Of a stretch of DNA of 20,359 bases, positions 9,725-17,490 are shown piece after piece. The position numbers were made by a program, and so were the translations under genes. This DNA is from Acanthaster planci (lineage: Eukaryota > Echinodermata > Asteroidea > Valvatida > Acanthasteridae). The notes under the pieces were generated by a model. The model was not told where the DNA came from, made no database searches, and saw nothing but the letters and a program-made list of their open reading frames with translations. How positions within the stretch are numbered: position 1 is the first letter of the stretch; each line of letters begins with the position of its first letter. The stretch covers positions 844,089-864,447 of the forward strand of contig NW_019091434.1 in the NCBI RefSeq assembly GCF_001949145.1. Direction: 5' to 3'.

Positions 9725-9870
9725 CCGGCAAGGCGGGAAAATTCGGCGTACATCTATGGACATTTGGGTTACTGAGTGTCTGTGTGCTCCTAGCTACAAG
9801 TCTGTACAACACTTATCATAACTTCTGTGGTATCCTTATCCCAGTATTGACCATCCAGCAGCAGTCATCA
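9718..9870 (+). CDS. Putative first exon of a type II membrane protein, RXYLT1-like
   Basis: From ATG 9718 the frame encodes MAAGKAGKFGVHLWTFGLLS followed by VCVLLATSLYNTYHNFCG: a short basic cytoplasmic tail, a single hydrophobic anchor of about 20 residues, then a lumenal stem. This is the layout of a Golgi type II enzyme. The SLYxxYHxFxG end of the anchor resembles the start of ribitol xylosyltransferase 1 (RXYLT1/TMEM5), which acts in O-mannosyl glycan assembly on dystroglycan; that match is short and from memory. A CAG|GTGGGA donor at 9871 would end the exon. The frame stays open to 9945 but becomes low in coding character. No later exon was found in the window. If correct, the retrotransposon lies in intron 1. 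Confidence 0.4.
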
Positions 9871-10176
9871 GGTGGGACCTCTCCTAATCATTCCCCCCCG
9901 TTCAATTACCTTCGTGATATGCAATTTTGTTATCTGCAAGCATGACAAGCAGGCATATCATTATTAGCATCATAACCAGGATGATGTCTCTGATAACAGT
10001 GATATGCGGTGCTTAGCTGAACTTGAATAGTTTTCAAATGTTTCTGCTGAAAGTGTTTACGTGGGAAACAAAATTGTGTTTTGCAACATCAGCCCTCACG
10101 TTCTTAGGCAACCTGAACTTTTGATCTCGCAACTGCTCCTGCACTTAATGGAAAGCGTGGCAAAAGAAACACGTTC

Positions 10177-11541
10177 GTGGGATGTGACATTCTTTCCCCA
10201 AGTTGCACACTGATCAGTATGCACTTTTACCTTTCGGTGAAAAATAACTCCAGATCATCCCTGTGTAAGCTGTCTATGTTGTTACAAGTATGTGTGATGT
10301 TATGCTTGTCTGGTGATGTTTATCCTAACCGTGGACCCGGCTGCACGTATCCATGTGGTATCTGCAACAAAGCTGTCAATTTGGCCAGGATATGTTGTGA
10401 TCACTGTAACATATGGATGCACCGCGAGTGTATCCCCATGAGTGAGGACATGTATCGGATTCTTGCTGATCACTCCAGTTTATCATGGACATGCCTCTCC
10501 TGTGGCATCCCCAATTTCAGTTCCAGTTTATTTTGGCAATCTAGTTCATCCAGCTTCTTTGATAAAAACTTATTTTCCATCTTGAGCGACTGTAATGCAG
10601 TTCATGACATTATCTTAAGCCTGTCAAATACAAGTCTTACTCGGTCTTCAGGAAAATTCAGCAGGCCTAAAGCCGCTTCCTCCCCACTTCCTAAATCAGC
10701 CAGTAAACTCCCAAAGCAAACAGCTTCCAAAATTAACACCAACATGCGTGTTGTGATCACAAACTGTAATGTCGTTCTTGGGAAGAAAGAGGCATTTGCC
10801 GAGACGGTAAAGGATTCCAATCCCCATATCATCTTAGTGACAAAATCATGGCTTAAACCTGGTATTAATGATAATGAGTGCATTCCAGATAACTATAGAA
10901 TCTTCAGGAAAGACAGAGAAGGGAAAATGGGAGGCAGTGTCGTCATTGCTGTAAGGAAAGATTTGATCCCAACGCACCTTGAGTTTTTGGATGTAGAGGC
11001 AGAGATGATATATGGGTTTCTATCCAGATGGCTAACTCCAAGCCAATTTACATCGGCTGTTTTTACTGCCCACCTAACCAAGGATCTGATATTATCCAAA
11101 AACTCTGAAATTCACTGGGAAAAACTGGACTTGAAGAAGAACCCTACAGTTTCGATTGGGGGTGATTTTAATGTACCAGATGTCAACTGGGAAGTGCTTT
11201 GCTGAAAGTTCAGCTCTGAATGCAACTACCCAGCTGAATTAACTACTGAGCTCCTGAATTTACTTGATGATATTTCTCTTGTTCAACTTGCAGATGAGCC
11301 TAATCATAACCAGCAAAGAAGATCACATAATGTGCAGAATATCCTCAACTTGTTCTGTATTTCAAATCCATGCTGCTTCCATCCCCTCAAGACCGAGCCT
11401 GGTATTTCTGATCATTTCAAAGTCATCGCAGATGCTGAAGCTAGACCTTGTGTCCAGAGTTGTGAGAGAAGGCGGATTTATTATTGGCACAAAGCAGACA
11501 GGGATGGCCTAAAGGAAAGCTTGAACCAGTTTAGAGAATAA
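10177..11541 (+). pseudogene. Retrotransposon ORF, part 1: 2A-like, PHD finger, endonuclease
   Basis: The frame is open from about 10177 to a TGA at 11203-11205, then continues in the same frame to TAA at 11539. No ATG opens the frame before 10219. Counting from 10177: residues 35-54 are a hydrophobic run ending GDVYPNRGP, a degenerate 2A-like motif. Residues 60-109 form a perfect C4HC3 PHD finger (C60, C63, C74, C77, H82, C85, C106, C109). The APE-type nuclease starts near residue 190; its conserved Asn is present (N196), and SIGGDFNVPDVNW near 327-338 is intact. The usual TESWL motif reads TKSWL, replacing the metal-binding Glu by Lys (K223). Bases 11010-11095 carry the YRPP-like motif (FYCPP) in another frame, so two frameshifts flank it. 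After the TGA, PGISDH at about 11398-11415 is the end of the nuclease domain. Confidence 0.88.
10279..10341 (+). other. Degenerate 2A-like peptide region
   Basis: The translated segment LSMLLQVCVMLCLSGDVYPN, followed by RGPG, matches the 2A-like signals known at the N-terminus of several sea urchin and other CR1-like retrotransposons. A hydrophobic helix leads to GD(V/I)ExNPGP. Here Glu is Tyr and the first Pro of NPGP is Arg, so ribosome skipping should be lost. Confidence 0.6.
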
Positions 11542-12060
11542 ATGCACCCAAAAATCAATCGATGAAAACTGGCAGAGGGGTCTACGAGATACAGTTGGTG
11601 AACATGTACCCTCTTCGCTGAAGTCTTCAAGATTCAATCTTCATTGGCTAACCAGATCACTCAAACGACTGATACGAAAGAAGAATAGGGCCTTCTATGC
11701 TGCAAAATCATCCAACACCGATCGACTATGGAAACGGTACAAAGCACTCAGGAAACAAGTCCAATGTGACTTACAGAAAGCTGAACAACAGTATCTCTCA
11801 ACTATCTTTGAGTCACTACAGACAAATGTCAAGAAGTTTTGATCCTTCAACAAATGCCGTAGACGGGACACATGTGGTATCACCGCACTTTGGAGCCAAG
11901 GTTCGTTGGTGAGCGATGCATCCAGAAAAGCCGAGGTACTTAGTAAACACTATGAGTGAGCTTTTATCTTTACTACGCAAGACACCTCTCTTATCCAATC
12001 TCTTGGGAAGAGTCCATTCCCAGAGGTGCCAAATGTCACAATTGACATGGTATTACAAAG
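11540..12060 (+). pseudogene. Retrotransposon ORF, part 2: linker before the polymerase
   Basis: After TAA 11539 the coding trace moves one frame. It contains the RKKNRAFYAAK-type basic segment common between the endonuclease and reverse transcriptase of CR1 elements, then an amphipathic region. A TGA at 11840-11842 replaces an expected Trp (KKFW), and a second TGA at 11957 follows KHYE. A third shift near 12055 moves to the frame used by the polymerase. Confidence 0.75.
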
Positions 12061-12764
12061 ATTCTAAAAGAACTCAATGTTAATAAAGCCCCTGGACCAG
12101 ATGGAATCAGCGTCCATGTGCTGAAAATGTGAGCAGAAGAAATTGCTCCGATGCTTCAGATCCTGTTCACACACAAAGCATAACAACCGGGAAGCTTCCA
12201 AGGGACTGGCAATGTGCCAATGTATCTGCATTATATACATTGTAAAAAGGGTAGCAGGACAGACCCAGCCAACTACAGACAAGTTTCGCTCACATCAGCG
12301 ATCTGCAAGTTATTGGAACACATCCTTTACCGTCATGTTATGAATCGTCTTGAGAGATTTGATATCCTGAGTGACCACCAGCACGGTTTCAGGTCGCGCC
12401 GGTCCTGTGAAACCCAACTATTATCTACCATTCATCACATTTTTAGCGGTGCAGACAAAGTCAAGCAAGTACATGCCGTCATTTTAGATTTCGCAAAGGT
12501 ATTTGATACAGTTCCCCACAGACACTTGCTTCACAAGATGAAATTGTACAGTCTGTGTGGCTCACTGCTCTCCTGGGTATCAGATTTTCTCACAAAATGT
12601 GACCAAACTGTTGTTCAGGATAAATCGTCCAAACCGGTCCATATAGCCTCAGGTGTTCCACAGGGCACAGTGCTGGGGCCACTCCTTTTCCTGTGTTACA
12701 TAAACCACCTTCCTGATGGTACCTCTTCCAAGGTTTTCCTGTTTGCAGATGATTGCTTAATCTA
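12061..12764 (+). pseudogene. Retrotransposon reverse transcriptase, N-terminal half
   Basis: The frame starts ILKELNVNKAPGPDGIS, the conserved motif before the fingers. Stops follow at about 12130 and 12181, and KLPRDWQCANV is carried in another frame. From 12214 it is open: NYRQVSLTSAICKLLEHIL (motif 1/2, with Gln for the usual Pro), FRSRRSCETQL, AVILDFAKVFDTVPH (motif A, first catalytic Asp present), SGVPQGTVLGPLLF (motif B) and FADDCLIY (motif C, both Asp present). The frame is then cut by the inserted DNA transposon: the Tyr codon is split after its second base, at the TA target, and the apparent TAG stop at 12766-12768 belongs to the transposon end. Confidence 0.92.
12763..12764. repeat. 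Left TA target-site copy
   Basis: TA at 12763-12764 and again at 16413-16414 flank the DNA transposon. Removing one copy together with 12765-16412 restores the polymerase frame exactly. A 3-bp TAT duplication is the alternative reading if the element begins one base later. Confidence 0.75.
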
Positions 12765-12829
12765 TTAGACCACGGGGCATGGCCGATTATCTTGCACTTT
12801 CTTGGCCCACCTCGTGGATCTATGTACTT
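12765..12829 (+). repeat. Left terminal inverted repeat
   Basis: The first 19 bases are identical to the inverse complement of the right end. Further in, CTTGGCCCACCT and GGATCTATGT match the right end with few differences and one gap. Confidence 0.88.
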
Positions 12830-12957
12830 TTTCGGAAACCTCTTCAGAATGATGATAGGAAACTCAAAACTAAAATCCGCAATTCCGGCGTGTACCAGTT
12901 TTTGCAAAAAGCGCCACCAAAAATTTCAATTTTTCACGTTGTTGGTGTAGGAAAGCG

Positions 12958-13046
12958 TGACGTGAAAAATTACGTCATCGTTTTTACATGGCCAATCAAT
13001 GAGACTTTTAGGGCAAGGCATGGTACGTCATTATGGTTCGACCAAT
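12958..13046 (+). promoter_or_regulatory. CRE-like and CCAAT boxes upstream of transposon gene
   Basis: TGACGT (12958-12963), TTACGTCA (12970-12977), CCAAT (12992-12996), TACGTCA (13024-13030) and CCAAT (13042-13046) cluster 50-140 bases before the ATG at 13099. CRE/ATF sites with CCAAT boxes are a common animal core-promoter arrangement, so this is the likely promoter of the transposon gene. Confidence 0.45.
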
Positions 13047-13098
13047 AGCAGAAGCTGTACGTACAGTAAGTTGTTTTAGGTACCGGTACAACAGCAAA

Positions 13099-13359
13099 AT
13101 GGCCGACATCTTGAGCTCCTCGGATGACGATTCGGGTGAAAAACAGTGCATTATGCACGTTTCAGAGTCCAGATTGAGGGTTTTGCCTTTCTCTAAGAAG
13201 AGCTGGATGACGTTCCTCGAGTGTGCCGGCCGGTGGAAAAATGGGCAAATTTCGACAGAGGCTAAAATCGTTGAAAAAGCAGAGATGAATCTCGGCTTGT
13301 CTGTCACGTCCGGTGCACACGTACATGACGTTGAATTAGAAGACATCGTGCTGTCAAAG
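13099..13359 (+). pseudogene. DNA transposon gene, first coding exon
   Basis: ATG in the context AAAATGGCC opens 87 codons beginning MADILSSSDDDSGEKQ, an acidic N-terminus, then LRVLPFSKKSWMTFLECAGRW, and ends at a GTAGGC donor at 13360 in phase 0. I do not recognise a named domain, but this F-x-x-K/E-S-W-x-x-F sentence opens a set of large animal proteins that also carry the nuclease and Cys-rich parts seen downstream. The next exon (14018) needs two bases from its predecessor, so phases do not match. An internal exon block, presumably including the transposase core, is probably missing. Confidence 0.6.
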
Positions 13360-14017
13360 GTAGGCCTAAGCCCTAACACTCCCGATTATCAACTGTTTAA
13401 GCTAGCCTTTATCTGTTTGTAGGGCAAGTATATTTTTTTCGTCATTTTGATACATCCCCGTCAATAAATGCACAAGCTTACTATAGGCAGGAGTTATTTG
13501 AGTCCGTTCCTGACTTTAAAATAAATTCACGTGTTTATCACTAACAATAGTAACACTGACTAAAGTCACGAAAGTGTCATTGACCACCATGAGCATGACC
13601 ACTCTGGCTGCAACTTGTATTCTTATGCAGGGTAGGCTACAGTACAACCACAATGTACATTATACATTTTGCACGGTTCCAAGTGAATGCCTTTTAACTA
13701 TTGGAAAAAGCTCCATATAGGCCAAAAAAGTTAATTCATTTTCCTCTTTATTAATCAATCAGTCCATAGAAATCAATTACAGGTCAGAAAAGTCAATTTT
13801 AGCGCTGAGAGAGTACAAGCATTTTCAATGAAAGCAGGATTTTTCAGACCAGTCTCATGCGGTTTGTAAAACAGGATGTCAAGTGAACTTCGTATATGGA
13901 ACTCTTTCTTAAAATTTTTTTACCTTGATAATGATAGGCCTTGGTTGTAGTAGTCCGTCCTTTCTAGGCCTAATATTGTAATAACATTTAATGCTACCAA
14001 ATCTTTTTTAAACACAG

Positions 14018-14334
14018 GGATTTGGCTGATACTCGCTTACTTCTTCACTGTTTGTACATCTCAAGGATCTCATCCAGTAACGTTACACATCACATCATCA
14101 TCAAAAGCCCCGACACCGATGTTTTTATTATGGCACTCCACTTCAGCAGATCCATGAAATCACCGTTGCTGTTTCATACAAGCAGGGAAAAATTTACGCA
14201 CCATAAACATCTCTCAAGTGAGCGAGGGTCTTGGAGCAGACAGAAAAGAAATGCTAATTGGGCTGCATTGTTTGACTGGATGCGACTCCACCAGTGGGTT
14301 TCATGGGAAAGGCAAAGCAACACCTGCGAAAATG
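14018..14334 (+). pseudogene. DNA transposon gene, PIN/XPG-like nuclease segment, frameshifted
   Basis: After acceptor AACACAG (ends 14017) the product reads DLADTRLLLHCLYIS, then IIIKSPDTDVFIMALHFSRS. A frameshift between about 14170 and 14215 moves to VSEGLGADRKEMLIGLHCLTGCDSTSGFHGKGK, and the segment ends at a weak GTGCTA donor (14335) in phase 0. The acidic-D-T, D-T-D-V and GCDxxxxFxGKGK succession parallels FEN1/XPG nucleases (E-x-E, D-x-D, then the helix-two-turn-helix GCDY-x-G-I-G). Acidic residues are kept in D-T-R and D-T-D-V; the Glu-Glu expected before ADTR reads Asp-Leu. Nuclease identity is inference from motif order. Confidence 0.65.
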
Positions 14335-14658
14335 GTGCTAACTGTCATTTGCTGTTTTTCCTAAAATCAAGCTGGTTTGGGATACCATGTTATTGCAAGC
14401 ATTGTTTCAGTGTTGGAAGGAGTGAGCACAAGACTATATCTACTGAACTTTTTAAATATTGGCATTTGGGAATTGTCATGTATCTGGTTTGCCACTGTTC
14501 ACAGATGTTTTAAGTGCCCGCAAACAAGTTCGGTAAACCATTTGCATTTTTGAAGCTGTTGCTAAAATAGTGTCACAGTATGCTTGAGACTTATTTTTCA
14601 GATTGTATGTGGAGTCATTGGAGGTTTTAATGGAAAATTTTGGATTTTGCCTTTTCAG

Positions 14659-15192
14659 GAAGCCATCAAGTACCCAGTCTTGAGAAGAATTGGTGACGAC
14701 TATACAGTGACGACGGAGATAATTGCAGGAGTTGAGGGGTTCGTCTGTCATCTATACAAACAGTTGGATTGTTCTGATGTGAACATCGCAAGGTATGTGT
14801 TGATCTGCATTACAAGGGAACCGTGATGGAGTTATCAATGCCTCCAAACAAGGATGCCTTGTGCCTTCATGTCAAGAGGGCAAACTACCAAGCAGCCATA
14901 TACAAGAGAGCCCTGGATCCGCATCCTGTGGTACCGTCGCCACACGAACATGGATGGAAGATCAACGGCAATGACATTTCATGGATGGATCTTCCACCTG
15001 CTCCTAACAGTGTTATGGAATTTGCCCATTGTTCGTGCAAAAAAGTCAGTGTGCCAAAGGAAAATGTAGCTGTCTTGAAAAAACTTGCCATGTACCGACT
15101 TGTGCAAATGCAGCAACTGTGAGAACGTGCAAAGTGACGAGCAGTGTACTCTGCCAGAAAGTGATGATTCCGTTGTTGACGAGTACCCTTAA
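14659..15192 (+). pseudogene. DNA transposon gene, C-terminal part with cysteine cluster
   Basis: Acceptor CCTTTTCAG ends at 14658, phase 0, matching the previous exon. The product has IIAGVEGFVCHLYKQ and NIARYVL, then a one-base shift near 14810, then MPPNKDALCLHVKRANYQAA and HGWKINGNDISWMDLPPAPN, a highly conserved sentence of this protein group. The tail is a cysteine cluster spread over three frames: HCSCKK, QCAKGKCSCLEK, CTDLCKCSNCEN, with C-x-C and C-x2-C spacing as in an eight-Cys zinc-binding motif. It ends at TAA 15190-15192. The two last shifts fall at runs of six A (15040 and 15077), so slippage or sequencing error is possible. Confidence 0.7.
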
Positions 15193-16341
15193 CCCCTTAC
15201 AGCCTTCTACCTAAATCCTGCAATTGTTGGCCTGAATTAAATTTTACTTAACAGAGGTGTGCCCTGTGTCTCCGTCCTTCCAAAATTATCAGCTATCTTT
15301 GTGTTTAGGCAGTGCAAGTGGCATTCTAAAGCAGGGTGGCTGCTTCCAAAATAAATTGGGGATGGAATTAAATGTATGCAGGAGCCCCTTACTGCAAACC
15401 TGCCTGTAGTTTGGGAATTTAGACCAAATGATTGAAGAAATCTGTAGTCTTTGCTTGATCCAGTTTGCGAATGAGGCATGTACATCATCATTCATTGATA
15501 TCAATGTCATGATGACATGGACAGTTTTTAAGTTTCCAGTTCAATTTGATAATTTGCCAACAGATGTATACTTTCAGTTTGGTGTTTGCGAATCATGAAG
15601 CATTCCTTTCATTTAGGTACCATGAACCTGCAGAGTTTTGGAGGTGTTACATTTGAGATATCATAATTACAAAGGAAAAAACACGGATGCATTCCTGATG
15701 ACTGCTAAAGTTTGTGCATGTGATAAACTATTCCCTTTTAGATTAACCAAGAAATATTAATGTCATACTGGTTACACTGATAGTCAGTGTCAGCATGTGT
15801 ATTTCAGTATACGGAAAAGCAACTTCTTTCAATTTGAAATATGACTTGTGTTTTTAGTAATGTGGAAGCAAGTGTTTTCGTCCTTATTGAAATATGGAGT
15901 GAAGTTCTGGGTTTATGAAGTACAAGTACAACCGAATAAAAGAATAAATGAATTTTTTTGAAAACATTATGTATTATGCATGCTCAAAACTTAATTTAAC
16001 AAGGAAATACATTTTCAATTTAAAGACTTTGATGCTTGAAGAGTGAGAAAACTTCAATGGGAATGGAATTTTGATAAATATACCTGATACTTTGCAATCG
16101 ACACTTTAGGACAAGGTTTACTACCTCAGCAGACACTCACAGTCCCTTTTCAGCAAGCAACAGCAATACCAAAACTTTCTCAATAGAAAATGTACCTGGT
16201 TTTTCTTATCCCGACCATTAGAGGGTGCCCTTTTACATCAATAATTAAAATACAAATATTTAAATAACTGGTGAACTTGGGATTGTGGATTTTGACTTTT
16301 TATGATTCATAAGGTCTAAACTAACGATTGGCAGTGATTCC
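15193..16341 (+). other. Noncoding 3' part of DNA transposon
   Basis: AT-rich and without recognised frames. AATAAA at 15935-15940 and again at 15943-15948 is the likely polyadenylation signal of the transposon gene. The rest holds nothing that I can name. Confidence 0.5.
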
Positions 16342-16412
16342 ACTTAGATCCGAAAGGTGCGCCAAGGAAGGTGATTTCTGAGCGCATTTTGCTGCCATGC
16401 CCCGTGGTCTAA
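16342..16412 (-). repeat. Right terminal inverted repeat
   Basis: GCCATGCCCCGTGGTCTAA at 16394-16412 is the exact inverse complement of the left end. The imperfect part extends inward to about 16342 and includes AGATCC and AGGTGCGCCAAGG. Confidence 0.88.
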
Positions 16413-16414
16413 TA
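16413..16414. repeat. Right TA target-site copy
   Basis: The second copy of the TA duplication, directly after the right terminus of the DNA transposon and before the resumed polymerase codon. Confidence 0.75.
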
Positions 16415-17203
16415 TCGTCCTATTGAAGATAGAAACGACTGCCTTGCCCTCCAGAAAGACCTCCACAAGCTTGAAAAATGGAAAAGAACCTGGCAGATAA
16501 ACTTCAAACCAGAGAAATGTAGCATCATCCGGTTCACAAGAAAACGGTCTTCGACTCATTACAGTTATTCACTGTCTGGTAATAAGCTATCAGGAACAAA
16601 CCATCATAAATACCTTGGTGTTATCCTTTCATTTGACATGAAATGGAATCAGCATATAGATATAGTCACAGCGAAAGCCAATAGTGTCATCGGGTTCCTT
16701 CATAGAAACCCGAGTAATGCCCCAGATCATGTAAAAGCCCAGGCTTTTAAGAGGGTGGTTCGACCCCACCTTGAGTATTGTAGCTCTGTATGGGCTCCGC
16801 ATACAAAGATTGAGGCTGTCCAGCGCAGGGCGGTGCGTAGTATCATCCAAGATTATAGTAGGACCAGCTCTGTTACAGCAATGCTAGAAAAGCTCAAACT
16901 TCCCCTCCTTCAGCAGAGAAGAGGGTACAGCAGCTTAGTCATGCTACACAAAGTCATTCATCACAGTGTTGATCTGGACATAAGAGATCTCCTTGACTTG
17001 CAAGAACCTCCATCATCTCGCACACGAATGAACACTAGGAGCTGCAAGACAAATCAACTTGTCATCCCACAGTCTGTGTCACAATCCCATCTTCATTCAT
17101 TCTTTCCTAAGATGGCAAGAGATTGGAATAAGCTGCCAACACTTCTATTGAGAAGTTATCTAGCTTCAAAACAGCACTGCAAAACCATCTACGGCTGGAG
17201 TGA
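16415..17203 (+). pseudogene. Retrotransposon reverse transcriptase, C-terminal half
   Basis: This resumes the interrupted polymerase. The base at 16415 completes the split Tyr codon, and CGT at 16416 continues in the same frame. Palm and thumb motifs follow: LQKDLHKLEKW, INFKPEKCSIIRF, KYLGVILSFDMKWNQHI, then YCSSVWAPH and IEAVQRRAVR, and MARDWNKLP near the end, all typical of CR1/jockey-like polymerases. It stays open for about 250 codons with no stop, unlike part 1. A frameshift near 17160 separates the present reading, which runs to 17300, from the expected FKTALQNHLRLE ending with TGA at 17201-17203. Confidence 0.9.
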
Positions 17204-17278
17204 ACAACCCCCGAGTTCTGTTCTGAGTGATGCTCATTTAGAGCTTGTCAGACTATTCATCCAGATCCAGACTATATT

Positions 17279-17490
17279 TACACATATAGTCCTGTACTGA
17301 CAGGTGCATGAGATGCCTGGCCTTGTAATTNGGGAAGGCTTGGGTGCATCATTAATTACTTCAGATGAGAAGGTAAAATCCCAGTCTTTCTTGCTAGAAT
17401 GTCAAACTTTGGGATACACATGTACATGTAATTAAGTATTTCAAGATATCTAATATTGCATGTACACGATAGTCTCATACTGACATGTGC
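17279..17490 (+). repeat. Repeat unit copy B (related to 9291-9495)
   Basis: ATGAGATGCCTGGCCTTGTA, GCATCATTAATTAC, CAGATGAGA and AAATCCCAGTCTTTCTTGC match copy A in order and orientation. ACACATATAGTCCTGTACTG near 17280 recurs as ACACGATAGTCTCATACTG at about 17463, so this copy also starts a second unit. It begins about 75 bases after the ancestral retrotransposon stop. It may therefore be 3' UTR of that family or an independent repeat. The single N (17331) lies in it. Confidence 0.7.

Larger units (their letters stand above)
12765..16412 (+). mobile_element. DNA transposon with 19-bp perfect TIR core, Academ-like (tentative)
   Basis: The 3648-bp element starts TTAGACCACGGGGCATGGC and ends with the exact inverse complement. 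Similarity continues imperfectly to about 65 bp, with TTGGcCACCT and GGATCTA in both ends. It carries a broken + strand gene: a short first exon, a segment with the PIN/XPG nuclease motifs SPDTDV and GCDSTSGFHGKGK, and a cysteine-rich tail. Nuclease plus Cys-cluster recalls the XPG-bearing Academ group; the TA (or TAT) duplication is only partly in keeping with the 3-4 bp described there. No DDE transposase core is visible, so this is probably an internally deleted, non-autonomous copy. Confidence 0.88.
10177..17203 (+). mobile_element. CR1-type non-LTR retrotransposon, decayed and split
   Basis: The element encodes, in order, a degenerate 2A-like peptide, a PHD finger, an APE endonuclease and a reverse transcriptase, the layout of CR1/L2-like elements in marine animals. 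The true 5' end cannot be placed and may lie upstream of 10177. The ancestral stop is best placed at 17201-17203, reached through a frameshift near 17160. About 3.4 kb is retrotransposon and 3.65 kb is a later DNA transposon inserted at 12765-16412. At least three in-frame stops (11203, 11840, 11957) and several frameshifts (about 11010, 11095, 11540, 12055, 12130-12210, 17160) show the copy is dead. No target-site duplication was identified. Confidence 0.9.

Noticed and set aside
12766-12768. TAG stop ending the polymerase frame
   Set aside because: It is not a mutation of the retrotransposon; it is created by the left end of the inserted DNA transposon.
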